Positions 43,574 through 51,425 of a stretch of DNA of 64,000 nucleotides are shown one piece after another. Every line of letters begins with the position of its first letter. The stretch's first letter is position 1. The translations under genes were made by a program, and so were the position numbers. Source of the stretch: Pleionea mediterranea (GTDB lineage: Bacteria; Pseudomonadota; Gammaproteobacteria; Enterobacterales; Kangiellaceae); assembly GCF_003148745.1 (NCBI RefSeq), contig NZ_QGGU01000005.1, positions 1 through 64,000 on the forward strand, in the 5' to 3' direction. The notes under the pieces are model-generated. The model made no database searches. It was given only the letters and a program-made list of their open reading frames with translations, and was not told the origin of the DNA.

Positions 43574-43760
43574 AAACGTCTCGGTTTAACCGTCTCTATA
43601 TATAAAAGGATCATCAATGTACGTCAGGTCGGTAATTTTAACAATGTTACCTGTAATTATTACCTACGCCATGTCACATTTCCTGTAAAAATAATGACCT
43701 ATTCATCAGTAAGTAGATTAAACCAGCGCCATAACGGATGAATATCTAGGTTCATTGATG

Positions 43761-43777
43761 CTGGCACAGAGATTGAA
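43761..43777 (+). promoter_or_regulatory. sigma-54-like promoter of the BON protein gene
   Basis: CTGGCACAGAGATTGAA fits the -24/-12 consensus (TGGCAC-N5-TTGCW) with exactly ten bases between GG and the -12 dinucleotide, which is GA instead of GC. It lies about 130 bases upstream of the BON gene. The intervening sequence contains the TAGAGCGTGTTTAT repeat. Confidence 0.55.
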
Positions 43778-43908
43778 TTATAAATCCTAGAGCGTGTTTA
43801 TTTGTTACTCAAGTCTCGTTGTTGTACAGCGGTTTTTATACATAGATTGTTGGACATAAGTCAGGAAATAAGAACGCTTAATGTTTAATCACTCTAGGAG
43901 ATGTCACT

Positions 43909-44451
43909 ATGAAATCACTTAATAAAATTTTAATCCCTTTTGTTTTCGCTATTATAACCGTACCGTTTGCCGCTAATGCCAATCAGGATAACAGCAAATT
44001 AAATGATGCCTGGCTAGACGGCAAACTCGATACGGTTATTTTATTTAACGAGCACTTAAGTCCTTTTGACATTGAAACCGATGTCACTAATCGGGTGGCG
44101 ATTATTTCTGGTGAAGTTGATTCGGAAATTGCCAAAGACCTGACAACCGAACTGGCTAAAAGCATTGATGGCATTAATGAAGTGGACAATCGCCTTCAGG
44201 TGAAAGAGTCCGATGAACCAAAAGAACAGCGTTTTTCTGACATAAAAGACGCGGCCATATCGACCACTATCACCACCAAACTGTTACTGAATACCGATGT
44301 AGAAAGCGGTGATATAGACGTGGACACCAGTAATCAGGTGGTCACCTTAAATGGAACAGTACCATCAAAGTTACAGCGTGACTTAATCGAAAAAATTGCT
44401 GAAAACACATCAAATGTAAAATCCGTTAAAAACAAAGTCAGTGTTCAATAG
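43909..44451 (+). CDS. periplasmic protein with two BON domains
   Basis: 180 residues. A signal peptide (cleavage near AANA) is followed by two BON domains: about 33-100 (IETDVTNRVAIISGEVDSEI) and 110-180 (DVDTSNQVVTLNGTVPSKLQ). This is the OsmY-like build of envelope-stress proteins that associate with phospholipid membranes. It is the first gene after a sigma-54-like promoter and is followed after 26 bases by the four-helix protein gene. Confidence 0.9.
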   Translation: MKSLNKILIPFVFAIITVPFAANANQDNSKLNDAWLDGKLDTVILFNEHLSPFDIETDVTNRVAIISGEVDSEIAKDLTTELAKSIDGINEVDNRLQVKESDEPKEQRFSDIKDAAISTTITTKLLLNTDVESGDIDVDTSNQVVTLNGTVPSKLQRDLIEKIAENTSNVKSVKNKVSVQ

Positions 44452-44477
44452 CAACCCTTTCGATAGCAGGAGTCACT

Positions 44478-44960
44478 ATGTTTTATTCTGACTATCTTCC
44501 AGAGCGACCCAAGATCGCTCTGGAAGATCTTATTATTATCAGTAATGCCATTCAATTGTGTAACGAAGGCTACAGCTTTTATCGCTTTGCCATTACACAG
44601 GCCGACGATCAAATTATAAAAAACTTTTATCGCAGCATGGCCAATGCCAAACAACATTTGGTTGAAGAACTGACTTACGAATGTTCAATGGAGCAATTAT
44701 CCGAGTTAAATGGGGATACCAACCAGTGGACGTTTATTTCAGTCGCCAGAAATTGTTATCACGAACTGAGTTTGGCGTTAAATACAGAAAGTCAGTCGGA
44801 GGCAATCCATCAAATGACGCATCTGGAACAACAGGTACTGGAGCGGTTGAAAAAAGCCACCCAGTCATTAAAACACCCTGCATTAGCACAACTGCTCGCC
44901 TCCCGTGTGGCATCCATTCAAATGACGCACGATAACCTGGCAGAGCTTATAACCGATTAA
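44478..44960 (+). CDS. ferritin-like four-helix-bundle protein (DUF2383-like)
   Basis: 160 residues, all helical: LEDLIIISNAIQLCNEGYSF, YRSMANAKQHLVEELTYEC, and a C-terminal helix pair. The spacing resembles DUF2383/PA2169-type proteins found next to BON or stress proteins. The metal-binding Glu/His set of true ferritins is incomplete, so iron storage is doubtful. It forms an operon with the BON gene. Confidence 0.6.
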   Translation: MFYSDYLPERPKIALEDLIIISNAIQLCNEGYSFYRFAITQADDQIIKNFYRSMANAKQHLVEELTYECSMEQLSELNGDTNQWTFISVARNCYHELSLALNTESQSEAIHQMTHLEQQVLERLKKATQSLKHPALAQLLASRVASIQMTHDNLAELITD

Positions 44961-45114
44961 ATTTAACCCATTAATTTTATTTGGGTGTTTTTTGCACTGT
45001 AGTTCTTTCAAAACCATTATAAAAGTTACACGGTAATAAGGTTTTCGTTGCCGATATCAACATTCACCATGCGTTATTAAGCAAACTCTTGTGACCGACA
45101 TCACAAATTTAAAG

Positions 45115-45131
45115 CTGGCACAGTAATTGTA
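45115..45131 (+). promoter_or_regulatory. sigma-54-like promoter of the DUF4398 gene
   Basis: CTGGCACAGTAATTGTA has the -24 TGGCAC and a -12 TTGT at the correct ten-base spacing. It shares CTGGCACAG with the site at 43761. It lies about 80 bases upstream of the GTG start at 45210. Confidence 0.55.
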
Positions 45132-45209
45132 ACTCTACTCAGTAAATGAATCGCATAGCGTCTCATTTTACAAACTAATCATTTGCGTAAAGCATTAAGG
45201 AGTCATTCA

Positions 45210-45581
45210 GTGAATACAATAAGACACAACATAGGCAAACTTTCCACTCTAGCGATAGCCGTTGCTATGGTGTCCGGTTGTACCTCTATGGCACCCAATT
45301 CAGATAGCCTGGTTCGCTCTGAGTCATCCATTAAGCAAGCAAAAGAAGTTGGCGCCATTGAGCATGCCCCGGTCGAACTTAAACAGGCCGAATCTAAATT
45401 ACAAAAAGCTCAAGACGCGTTTAATAAAGAGGATTACAAAACCTCGCTTGAATTTGCGTTAGAAGCCGAAGCCAGTGCTGATCTTGCCGAAGTCACCGCA
45501 AGAAACAAAAAAACACAACTGGCGTTGGATGAAGTACAAAAAAGCATTCAAACCTTGAAGCAGCAACTTAGCAATCGTTAA
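45210..45581 (+). CDS. DUF4398 lipoprotein
   Basis: About 123 residues. The signal peptide with lipobox (AVAMVSGC) is followed by the DUF4398 domain: HAPVELKQAESKLQKAQDAF and ALEAEASADLAEVTARNKKT, helical. The frame opens at a TTG at 45183, but AAGGAG at 45197-45202 sits seven bases before GTG 45210, so I take the GTG. It is followed by an OmpA-type lipoprotein gene with the same N-terminal architecture, and the two are a common pair. It is an outer-membrane lipoprotein of unknown role. Confidence 0.85.
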   Translation: MNTIRHNIGKLSTLAIAVAMVSGCTSMAPNSDSLVRSESSIKQAKEVGAIEHAPVELKQAESKLQKAQDAFNKEDYKTSLEFALEAEASADLAEVTARNKKTQLALDEVQKSIQTLKQQLSNR

Positions 45582-45673
45582 TTTTGATCAATTATTATTT
45601 ATATATTTTGCTCGATTAAATCGAACCATTAAATAGTAAGGCTAAGTGTACAAAAGGAAACAGGAGTTTAATA

Positions 45674-46558
45674 ATGAATTATTTTACTAAAAAATTATTT
45701 ATACCATCGGCCAGCGCCGCAATGATCGTTCTTTCGGGTTGCTCTTCAACAGCAGTGAACAATGAGTTAGTAAGCAGTGCAGAGCAACACTTTAATCAAA
45801 CCGCAGGCCCAAACAGTGTTCGCGAGTATGCACCACTTAAATACGAGCAGGCAAAAGAGTCTCTGCAAAAACTTAAGTCAGCCGCAGAAAGCGATGCCGA
45901 CGAGTCTCGACTGGAACATCTGGCTTATATGAGCCGTAAGCACAGCGAGATTGCACTTCAACAGGCCAAGTTAAAGAAAGCTGAAAAAAGCATTCAGCAG
46001 GCAGAAGTGAATCGTAAAGACTTATTGCTGGCACTAAAAAGTGAAGATCTGGAGCAAACAAAACAACGCGCCGATCAACTGGCTTCTGAAAAACAGCAGG
46101 CACAAAGTCAACTGGAACAGATGAAAGCGAAAAATAACCAGATGGCTCAATTGCTGAATGAGTTAAAAGCCAAAGAAACCGAACGTGGTTTGGTACTGAC
46201 ATTAGACAGTATTTTATTTGAGCTGAATAAGGCCACGCTTAAAAGTGGATCGGAACGATCAGTTGATAAACTGGCGGAGTTTCTAAAGTCCTATCCGGAT
46301 CGAAATCTTCTGGTGGAAGGTTTTACCGATAGCACTGGTGAAGAAAGCTATAACCAACAGCTTTCACGCGACCGGGCAGAAGCCATTCAATCAGAACTGA
46401 TAGCGAAAGGTGTCAGTCCAGAGCGTATCGAAATTAAAGGTTACGGTGAGCAATTTCCGGTAGCCACAAACGAAACGCGAGCCGGACGTCAAATGAATCG
46501 ACGTGTTGAAGTGATTGTTGCCAATAAAGGTGATGATTTAATCGAACGCCGTCGATAG
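45674..46558 (+). CDS. OmpA-family lipoprotein with DUF4398-like N-domain
   Basis: 294 residues. Lipobox (MIVLSGC), then a DUF4398-like helical region (about 35-105), a coiled coil (105-168: EQTKQRADQLASEKQQAQSQ), and an OmpA C-terminal peptidoglycan-binding domain. The latter has DSILFELNKATLKSGSERSV, VEGFTDSTGEESYN, LSRDRAEAIQSEL and GRQMNRRVEV. It tethers the outer membrane to peptidoglycan. Its last 115 bases and its terminator are duplicated at 47934-48128. Confidence 0.92.
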   Translation: MNYFTKKLFIPSASAAMIVLSGCSSTAVNNELVSSAEQHFNQTAGPNSVREYAPLKYEQAKESLQKLKSAAESDADESRLEHLAYMSRKHSEIALQQAKLKKAEKSIQQAEVNRKDLLLALKSEDLEQTKQRADQLASEKQQAQSQLEQMKAKNNQMAQLLNELKAKETERGLVLTLDSILFELNKATLKSGSERSVDKLAEFLKSYPDRNLLVEGFTDSTGEESYNQQLSRDRAEAIQSELIAKGVSPERIEIKGYGEQFPVATNETRAGRQMNRRVEVIVANKGDDLIERRR

Positions 46559-46596
46559 TATTTTTCAGAAGCGTATCAAAAAGAGTCTGCAAGGCC

Positions 46597-46637
46597 AGAG
46601 CCGGTGGTGATGAAGTATTCACTGCCGGCTCTTTTTT
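46597..46637 (+). terminator. terminator after the ompA-like gene
   Basis: AGAGCCGG (46597-46604) pairs with CCGGCTCT (46625-46632), followed by T5. The rest of the 46559-46886 gap shows only a 14-bp tandem duplication, ATGAGCATGCACTT/ATGAGCACGCACTC, at 46873-46900 that covers the next start codon. Confidence 0.85.
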
Positions 46638-46886
46638 AGTAAACACTATGTTTATCCTAAAATAAAGTACCAAGTAGGATTATATTCTTTTAGCATTTAA
46701 TAACAAACTAACTGCCAGAATGTGTTTACGCAGGAATGAAGGTTCACTTTCCATACCCCCGACTAACGCCTTAAAATCAACCGTCTTAAAGCCTCTCTTG
46801 AATGATTGATTTTTAATGAACTAACTGCTAGTTTTTAAGCTTAACTTTTACTAATAAAGTTTGGCCTCTTTTATGAGCATGCACTT

Positions 46887-47318
46887 ATGAGCACGCACTC
46901 TATTTTTCGTACACCTATCGAACACGTTGAAAAGGTATTGGTGGTTGACGACCACAAAATGCTATGTAACGTTATGGTAAAAATGTTTCGAATGCTTGGC
47001 ACTGCTCATATCAAAACGGTTCACTCTGGACTCAACGCATTAAAAATCATTCCTGAATTTAAGCCTGATATTGTTTTTACCGACTTAGAAATGGCGCCCG
47101 TTTCTGGTATAGAGCTTCTCAAAGCGATTCGTTGTGGCGTTAATGGATGCGATCCTTATCAAGCAGTTGTGATGCTAACGGCGCGAATATCACATCAAGT
47201 AACCAGTTGTGCTGTTGAACTCGATTTAGATTATATGATGTCAAAGCCACCGTTTAAAATACTGCTTGGAGATGTTGTTGATTTGGTTCGCCGTCGTTTA
47301 ATGCCGGTAATATTATGA
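46887..47318 (+). CDS. single-domain response regulator
   Basis: 143 residues, essentially one CheY-type receiver domain. It has the acid pair Asp21-Asp22 (VVDDHKM), phospho-acceptor Asp66 (IVFTDLEM), switch Thr98 (VVMLTAR) and Lys120 (MSKPPF), so it looks phosphorylatable. There is no output domain. No histidine kinase is adjacent. It is followed closely by a hemerythrin-like gene, suggesting a small signalling pair. The start codon lies inside a 14-bp tandem duplication. Confidence 0.88.
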   Translation: MSTHSIFRTPIEHVEKVLVVDDHKMLCNVMVKMFRMLGTAHIKTVHSGLNALKIIPEFKPDIVFTDLEMAPVSGIELLKAIRCGVNGCDPYQAVVMLTARISHQVTSCAVELDLDYMMSKPPFKILLGDVVDLVRRRLMPVIL

Positions 47319-47343
47319 AGCGGTGAATATTGGTGTAATTGGC

Positions 47344-47820
47344 ATGAAGCTTGATTTAGACAATATTTCATACCAACGCCCAGATAATTCTTCGGAAATG
47401 AGTGACTCGATATCTTCACCAAATGATAGAGCACTGTCTATAAATGAGGGCATAAAAGAATTTCGACGTGAATACAGTGCTTTTTTATCATTAAGAAATA
47501 GAGTTATGGCGGGTAATGGGAAAAGCCTCTCTCCAGAAAAAATAAGTAGCTATATTGTAGAACTTGAAAAAATTGCGTTAACACATTTTAGTACACAAGA
47601 GCCTTTTATCCATCAGTACGATAGACAAGCCAAAGCACACCTCCACGATCATGAGATTTTGCTGAGTATGATCAAAAATCTTGAGGTCAATCAAAAAGTA
47701 TTTCAACTAGATTCCAGTGATGAATTACTCGAACTAATAGACGCATTTAATAATGAGCATTATAAAAAATATGACCACCCATTAAGTAAAATACTGTTAA
47801 AACAACTTTCAATTTCATAG
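47344..47820 (+). CDS. hemerythrin-like protein
   Basis: About 158 residues. The last two thirds show the hemerythrin ligand pattern: HFSTQEPFIHQY (H-F-x-x-Q/E-E), AKAHLHDHEIL (HxxxH type) and NNEHYKKYDHPL (HxxxD type), which would coordinate a di-iron centre for O2 sensing or storage. The N-terminal 40 residues are polar and unconserved. A GTG at 47323, five bases after the response-regulator stop, is an alternative start. The gene pair suggests an oxygen- or redox-linked signal. Confidence 0.72.
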   Translation: MKLDLDNISYQRPDNSSEMSDSISSPNDRALSINEGIKEFRREYSAFLSLRNRVMAGNGKSLSPEKISSYIVELEKIALTHFSTQEPFIHQYDRQAKAHLHDHEILLSMIKNLEVNQKVFQLDSSDELLELIDAFNNEHYKKYDHPLSKILLKQLSIS

Positions 47821-47867
47821 GTGCTTTACTCAAATCAAATTTTTCTAATCGAGAAAACTAAGATATT

Positions 47868-47897
47868 GTAGGGTTTGCACGTCTTCTCGTGCGAACC
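47868..47897 (+). repeat. REP-like palindrome A
   Basis: GTAG foot followed by GGTTTGCACG-TCTTCT-CGTGCGAACC, a 10-bp stem with one wobble. The same unit occurs at 48549 and 57760. Confidence 0.85.
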
Positions 47898-47933
47898 AAT
47901 TGCATGTACAGCACGCAAATTCAAACTCACCAC

Positions 47934-48128
47934 TACGGTGAGCAATTTCCGGTACCCACAAACGAAACGCGAGCCGTACGTCAAATGAATCAACGTGTTG
48001 AAGTGATTGCTGCCAATAAAGGTGATGATTTAATCGAACGCCGTCGATAGTATTTTTCGGAAGCGTATCAAAAAGAGTCTTCAAGACCAGAGCCTTTGAT
48101 AATGATGAATTCACTGCAGGATCTTTTA
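47934..48128 (+). pseudogene. duplicated 3' end of the ompA-like gene with its terminator
   Basis: This segment copies 46442-46636 with about a dozen and a half substitutions by eye. It includes the last 38 codons (YGEQFPV to LIERRR), the stop and a decayed version of the terminator. The copy lacks the rest of the gene and any start. One arginine of the OmpA motif is changed (MNRR to MNQR). It begins 36 bases after REP A. The original and the copy bracket the response-regulator/hemerythrin pair. The rest of the 47821-48232 gap holds nothing. Confidence 0.9.
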
Positions 48129-48232
48129 TTTTCAACCATTAATGTATGGGTGTTCGGCTACTACCCACCCATCACCATTTGAACAATCGCATTAATCTCG
48201 ATATTGCTTTGCATGTAAAATTATAGAGGTGG

Positions 48233-48475
48233 TCACTTTAGATCTCTACTTAAGAAACCATCTATAAAATAGTACACTCCAATACATATAAAAATATAAC
48301 CGAAAGGTATTGCTGTGCCTACTGCCTTAATTTCTTTTAATAGAAGTACATTTTTTAAAATATCAAAAGAATTATATTCCAAGTAGTTTACTAAACTTCC
48401 ACCAACTACAATAAAAGCACCTATGCATATAAACCAAGCGCCTTTCATACATATTTTATTTTTTAAAATTGCCAT
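48233..48475 (-). CDS. small two-helix membrane protein
   Basis: About 80 residues with two membrane segments (about 11-32 and 55-76) joined by a polar loop (EYNSFDILKNVLLLKEIKAV), ending FLSRDLK. It is AT-rich. No family is recognised. The ATG at 48475 is preferred over a GTG at 48484; neither has a strong ribosome-binding site. Confidence 0.5.
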   Translation of the reverse strand: MAILKNKICMKGAWFICIGAFIVVGGSLVNYLEYNSFDILKNVLLLKEIKAVGTAIPFGYIFICIGVYYFIDGFLSRDLK

Positions 48476-48504
48476 AGCACTCACAACAAAAACAACCTAT
48501 TTCT

Positions 48505-48578
48505 GTGCGCAAGATGCGCCATACAAAACCAACTTCAAAACCAACCATGTAGGATTTGCACGTCTTTTCGTGCGAACC
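48505..48578. repeat. BIME-like pair: degenerate inverted REP and REP B
   Basis: A degenerate inverted REP (TGTGCGCAAGATGCGCCATAC at 48506-48526) is followed by REP B, GTAG-GATTTGCACG-TCTTTT-CGTGCGAACC, at 48549-48578. The arrangement matches the pair at 57718-57789. Confidence 0.75.
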
Positions 48579-48637
48579 AATTGCACGCACATCAAAACTA
48601 ACCACTACATCGTTATCCGAAACCAATTATTTTAAGC

Positions 48638-49360
48638 TTATCGATTTTCAGCAAGAACAACCGAACGTCTTTTAGAAGAAAACTCTATTAGAATTTTGAC
48701 CTCGTTCAAAAACTCTTGCTCTCCATCGTCTTTAATATATGACAGCAGTTCTTCCTTTGATGTGTCTTCGCGTTCTTCGCCAAATTCTAGTGCAGCATAC
48801 ATCCAAAGTAAACCACCCAAGTGCTCTCCTTGTGCTAATAAACAAGAGCCATACTCAGCCATTGAGTATGGCTCTGCATAATTGGCTGCTTTCTCATGAA
48901 GGCTACATGACAGTTTTTCGTCTTTATCGACATACTCTCCACGGTAGTGTGCTTTACCAAGTGTCGATAAGGAGAGCGGGAAGTCTTGCTTTGCGGCTTG
49001 ACGTAACCAACTTACTCCACTTTGAACATTAACTTCCCTGCCTTTACCTAATAGATAACAATACGCTAATGCGTGCATCCCATAACCGCTTCCTTTATTC
49101 GCAGCTTGCTCATATAAGTTACAGGCTTGGTTTAAATGGTCTTCTGTCCCACTCTTCTCATAAAACGAGCCCAACAAAAACAGGGCATCCCTTTCCCCAT
49201 CTTCAGCCTCAGATAAGCAAGTCTCAAATGCTTGGTCGAAGTTTGCTTGCTCAAACTGGTTTCTACACGCTGATTTAACATCAGAGTCTTTTGTTCTCAC
49301 CTCACATGCGATCAATAGAAGCGCAATAAGTAACACCATACAAAATTTTAAACTATGCAA
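48638..49360 (-). CDS. Sel1-repeat lipoprotein
   Basis: 240 residues. The signal peptide ends in a lipobox (LLLIAC, Cys19). At least three Sel1-like repeats follow, for example ALFLLGSFYEKSGTEDHLNQ, MHALAYCYLLGKGREVNVQS and LSTLGKAHYRGEYVDKDEKL. These are solenoid scaffolds, here on the periplasmic face of a membrane. The start is a TTG with AGGTG upstream; an in-frame ATG seven codons later would remove the basic residue before the hydrophobic core. The partner is unknown. Confidence 0.75.
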   Translation of the reverse strand: MHSLKFCMVLLIALLLIACEVRTKDSDVKSACRNQFEQANFDQAFETCLSEAEDGERDALFLLGSFYEKSGTEDHLNQACNLYEQAANKGSGYGMHALAYCYLLGKGREVNVQSGVSWLRQAAKQDFPLSLSTLGKAHYRGEYVDKDEKLSCSLHEKAANYAEPYSMAEYGSCLLAQGEHLGGLLWMYAALEFGEEREDTSKEELLSYIKDDGEQEFLNEVKILIEFSSKRRSVVLAENR

Positions 49361-49389
49361 AACACACCTGTTAGAAATTTATCTAATCA

Positions 49390-49878
49390 CTATTTAATCT
49401 TTTTATGTAGTTGAAGTATGCACCCGTAGTCGTCATCTCTACCGTACTTGAAATACTTCACTCGATAGATTGCCCCAACCTCTACTTTAAAGGTTTGAGC
49501 GACTGTATCATCACCCGGAAAGCATGCATTACCACTGGTACCAACACCAATTTTTTCATCCTCAAAGTGTAATACACTTATCGTTCCAGTGGCCTTTATT
49601 TTGACCAAGGGACTTTCCAAGGTTTTATAGTCACCATCAGAATATCTCAGTTTGCTTTGTGTGACTTTGATGGGTGTCATTATTCCAACTACAAACCCCA
49701 ATATTGTAAGCGTTAGTATAAATGCTCGAAAAAATTTCTTTTCAGCCGGTGACCCAAACTTTTTCTTTTTGAAGTGGATTAGATGATACAGGCCGCCAAA
49801 GAAGAAGCAACTTCCGACAATTGTGGCACCATGGAACAACCCATACCAACTCACTGTGTACAGTTCGGTATACACCAT
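49390..49878 (-). CDS. membrane protein of unknown function
   Basis: 162 residues with two membrane helices (about 12-33 and 48-67) and a C-terminal beta-rich domain of about 90 residues (KIKATGTISVLHFEDEKIGV, VEVGAIYRVKYFKYGRDDDY). I do not recognise a family. It starts eight bases downstream of a copy of leader element R (R1). AT-rich. Confidence 0.55.
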   Translation of the reverse strand: MVYTELYTVSWYGLFHGATIVGSCFFFGGLYHLIHFKKKKFGSPAEKKFFRAFILTLTILGFVVGIMTPIKVTQSKLRYSDGDYKTLESPLVKIKATGTISVLHFEDEKIGVGTSGNACFPGDDTVAQTFKVEVGAIYRVKYFKYGRDDDYGCILQLHKKIK

Positions 49879-49886
49879 TTAACTCC

Positions 49887-50008
49887 TAACTAAAAAGTCG
49901 TGCGGGACACCCACATACTTTACAAAGAAACTCATGCTGTAGGCTGCATTACAACTTAGCTTTTTAGTTAATTTAATCCAAGATTAACAACCGATAAGAA
50001 TTATCGAC
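49887..50008 (-). repeat. leader element R, copy 1
   Basis: Read on the minus strand, the element runs from GTCGATAATTCTTATCGGTT through AACTAAGTTGTAATGCA-like sequence to KVCGCPAR-like codons directly before the gene at 49878. It is bounded by TAACTAAAAAG (49887-49897) and CTTTTTAGTTA (49960-49970). It contains a five-codon frame MQPTA (49932-49949). Copies 2 and 3 are at 51226 and 60965. The rest of the 49879-50198 gap holds only a 14-bp tandem repeat, TATTAATACTCTGT/TATTAATACTTAGT, at 50176-50203. Confidence 0.7.
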
Positions 50009-50198
50009 CAAGATAACGAGTTCATAATACACTCACCAGCCTCACTACTCAATTTATCGTACAACGAATAAAATCCTACAAAAGCGTAATTACTCATGGC
50101 TTAAACAGTCACAGTAGTATGACGCAAAGATAAAAGATGAATTCATCGAACTCTTTAATTTACTTGGTATCAGCCTATTAATACTCTGTTATTAATAC

Positions 50199-51212
50199 TT
50201 AGTAAGCAATACCAGAATCAATTACACGAGGCATCATTGGAATCGATGTTTTCTTTTCTTCACATAGTCGATTATCTCTTGGGAAGCCGTCTTTCCAGGT
50301 TAGACCTGCGTTACCCAATAATTTCCTACCATCGTCAATAGTTAATTCCTTCTCAAAAAAATGTTTCTTATTTTCTTCATAACGAGTAAACCATTCCTTT
50401 TCAAAGGTAAAGCCTTTTCGGTCTTTATCAGAAACCCGTGTTGAGTAATACTGTCTATGCCAAATTACAACATCCAGCTTATCATTGTTATCAAAGTCAT
50501 TGATGTACGCTTTAGCAAATAACTTTTTCCCACGAAATTCATCATTAAATAAAGGAGAGCTGCGATCACGAGTAGCGCCCAAAACAAAATCAAAGTCTTT
50601 CCATGGTTTATTTGTATATGATGTCATCATCGCATAATACTCAAAGTATTTTTGGGTGGTCTCACCATCGTATACGGTCACTTTTATATTTTCATTGACT
50701 CCATCATAATGCAATTCATCTCCTTTACCGGTAATAATCCAAATGGCGTTTTTGACACCTTCAATCATACTTACTTCGAATAATGGTCTTGATTCGATAC
50801 AGCCAAAATAATCATGTCCTCTATGACCAGTCGAAAAAACCAAACCAGGTCCATGCAAAAATTCAACGTTGTTATCATGCATAACTGCAGCGGAATTCCA
50901 TGAGGAGTTAAAGTAAACCTCTCTATTCCCAACCAAATACTCTTTCTTTTTCTTATTGAACTTTTCAATTGTTCTTTTATCTCTAGGCGTTTTAACTTCA
51001 AACAAAAAAAACTGACTACCACTAACCTCTAGGAACGATTTAGGCATAACAACCTGCCACTCTGGAATATATTCACTTAACCAATTAGGCTTGTCGACAT
51101 CTCTTTCAACCTTAGAATCATCTGGCTTAAACTTATATCCTTTGTACCTATCATTAGCATCACCATTTATCGCAATAAAAGCGAACAAATAGTAATTAAT
51201 CATTTTAAACAT
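50199..51212 (-). CDS. secreted protein of unknown function
   Basis: 337 residues with a short hydrophobic N-terminus (MINYYLFAFIAING), likely a signal sequence. The body is rich in Lys, Asp, Phe and Tyr. FDNNDKLDVVIW resembles the acidic DxDxN.D loop of FG-GAP or calcium-binding beta-propeller repeats, but only one copy is seen. AAGGAG precedes the ATG. The gene stands 14 bases after leader copy R2. The stop codon lies in a 14-bp tandem repeat. No family is recognised. Confidence 0.55.
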   Translation of the reverse strand: MFKMINYYLFAFIAINGDANDRYKGYKFKPDDSKVERDVDKPNWLSEYIPEWQVVMPKSFLEVSGSQFFLFEVKTPRDKRTIEKFNKKKKEYLVGNREVYFNSSWNSAAVMHDNNVEFLHGPGLVFSTGHRGHDYFGCIESRPLFEVSMIEGVKNAIWIITGKGDELHYDGVNENIKVTVYDGETTQKYFEYYAMMTSYTNKPWKDFDFVLGATRDRSSPLFNDEFRGKKLFAKAYINDFDNNDKLDVVIWHRQYYSTRVSDKDRKGFTFEKEWFTRYEENKKHFFEKELTIDDGRKLLGNAGLTWKDGFPRDNRLCEEKKTSIPMMPRVIDSGIAY

Positions 51213-51225
51213 TCTTAAACTCCTT

Positions 51226-51295
51226 TAGAAGTCGTTCGAGATATCCACAGACTCACAAAGAATCTCAAATAATAGGTTGCATTACAACTTAGTTA
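51226..51295 (-). repeat. leader element R, copy 2
   Basis: It shares GAGATTCTTTGT and AACTAAGTTGTAATGCA (minus strand) with R1 and R3, including a five-codon frame MQPII at 51265-51282. It is more diverged in its gene-proximal half. It immediately precedes the gene at 51212. Confidence 0.65.
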
Positions 51296-51338
51296 ACCCT
51301 GTATTTAATTCAGCACCCACATCAAACCAACCACTTTC

Positions 51339-51361
51339 GGTGTGCAAAATGCGCACCCTAC
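51339..51361 (-). repeat. REP-like palindrome C
   Basis: On the minus strand: GTAG-GGTGCGCATTTTGCACACC, an 8-bp stem with one mismatch. It belongs to the same family as 57820-57842. Confidence 0.75.
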
Positions 51362-51425
51362 CAAACTTTGAAAAATCATTACAATGAGAAATTTTTTCAA
51401 TATATAAAGATAACCTTGTAAATTT

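Noticed and set aside
47845-48135. Minus-strand 96-codon frame
   Set aside because: It is the antisense of the duplicated ompA end; a similar frame lies opposite the original copy at 46434-46673.
49887-49970. attC-like recombination site (starts TAAC, ends GTTA, 84 bp)
   Set aside because: Beyond the 11-bp ends the inner arms do not pair, copies R2 and R3 lack the ends, and there is no integrase in the window.
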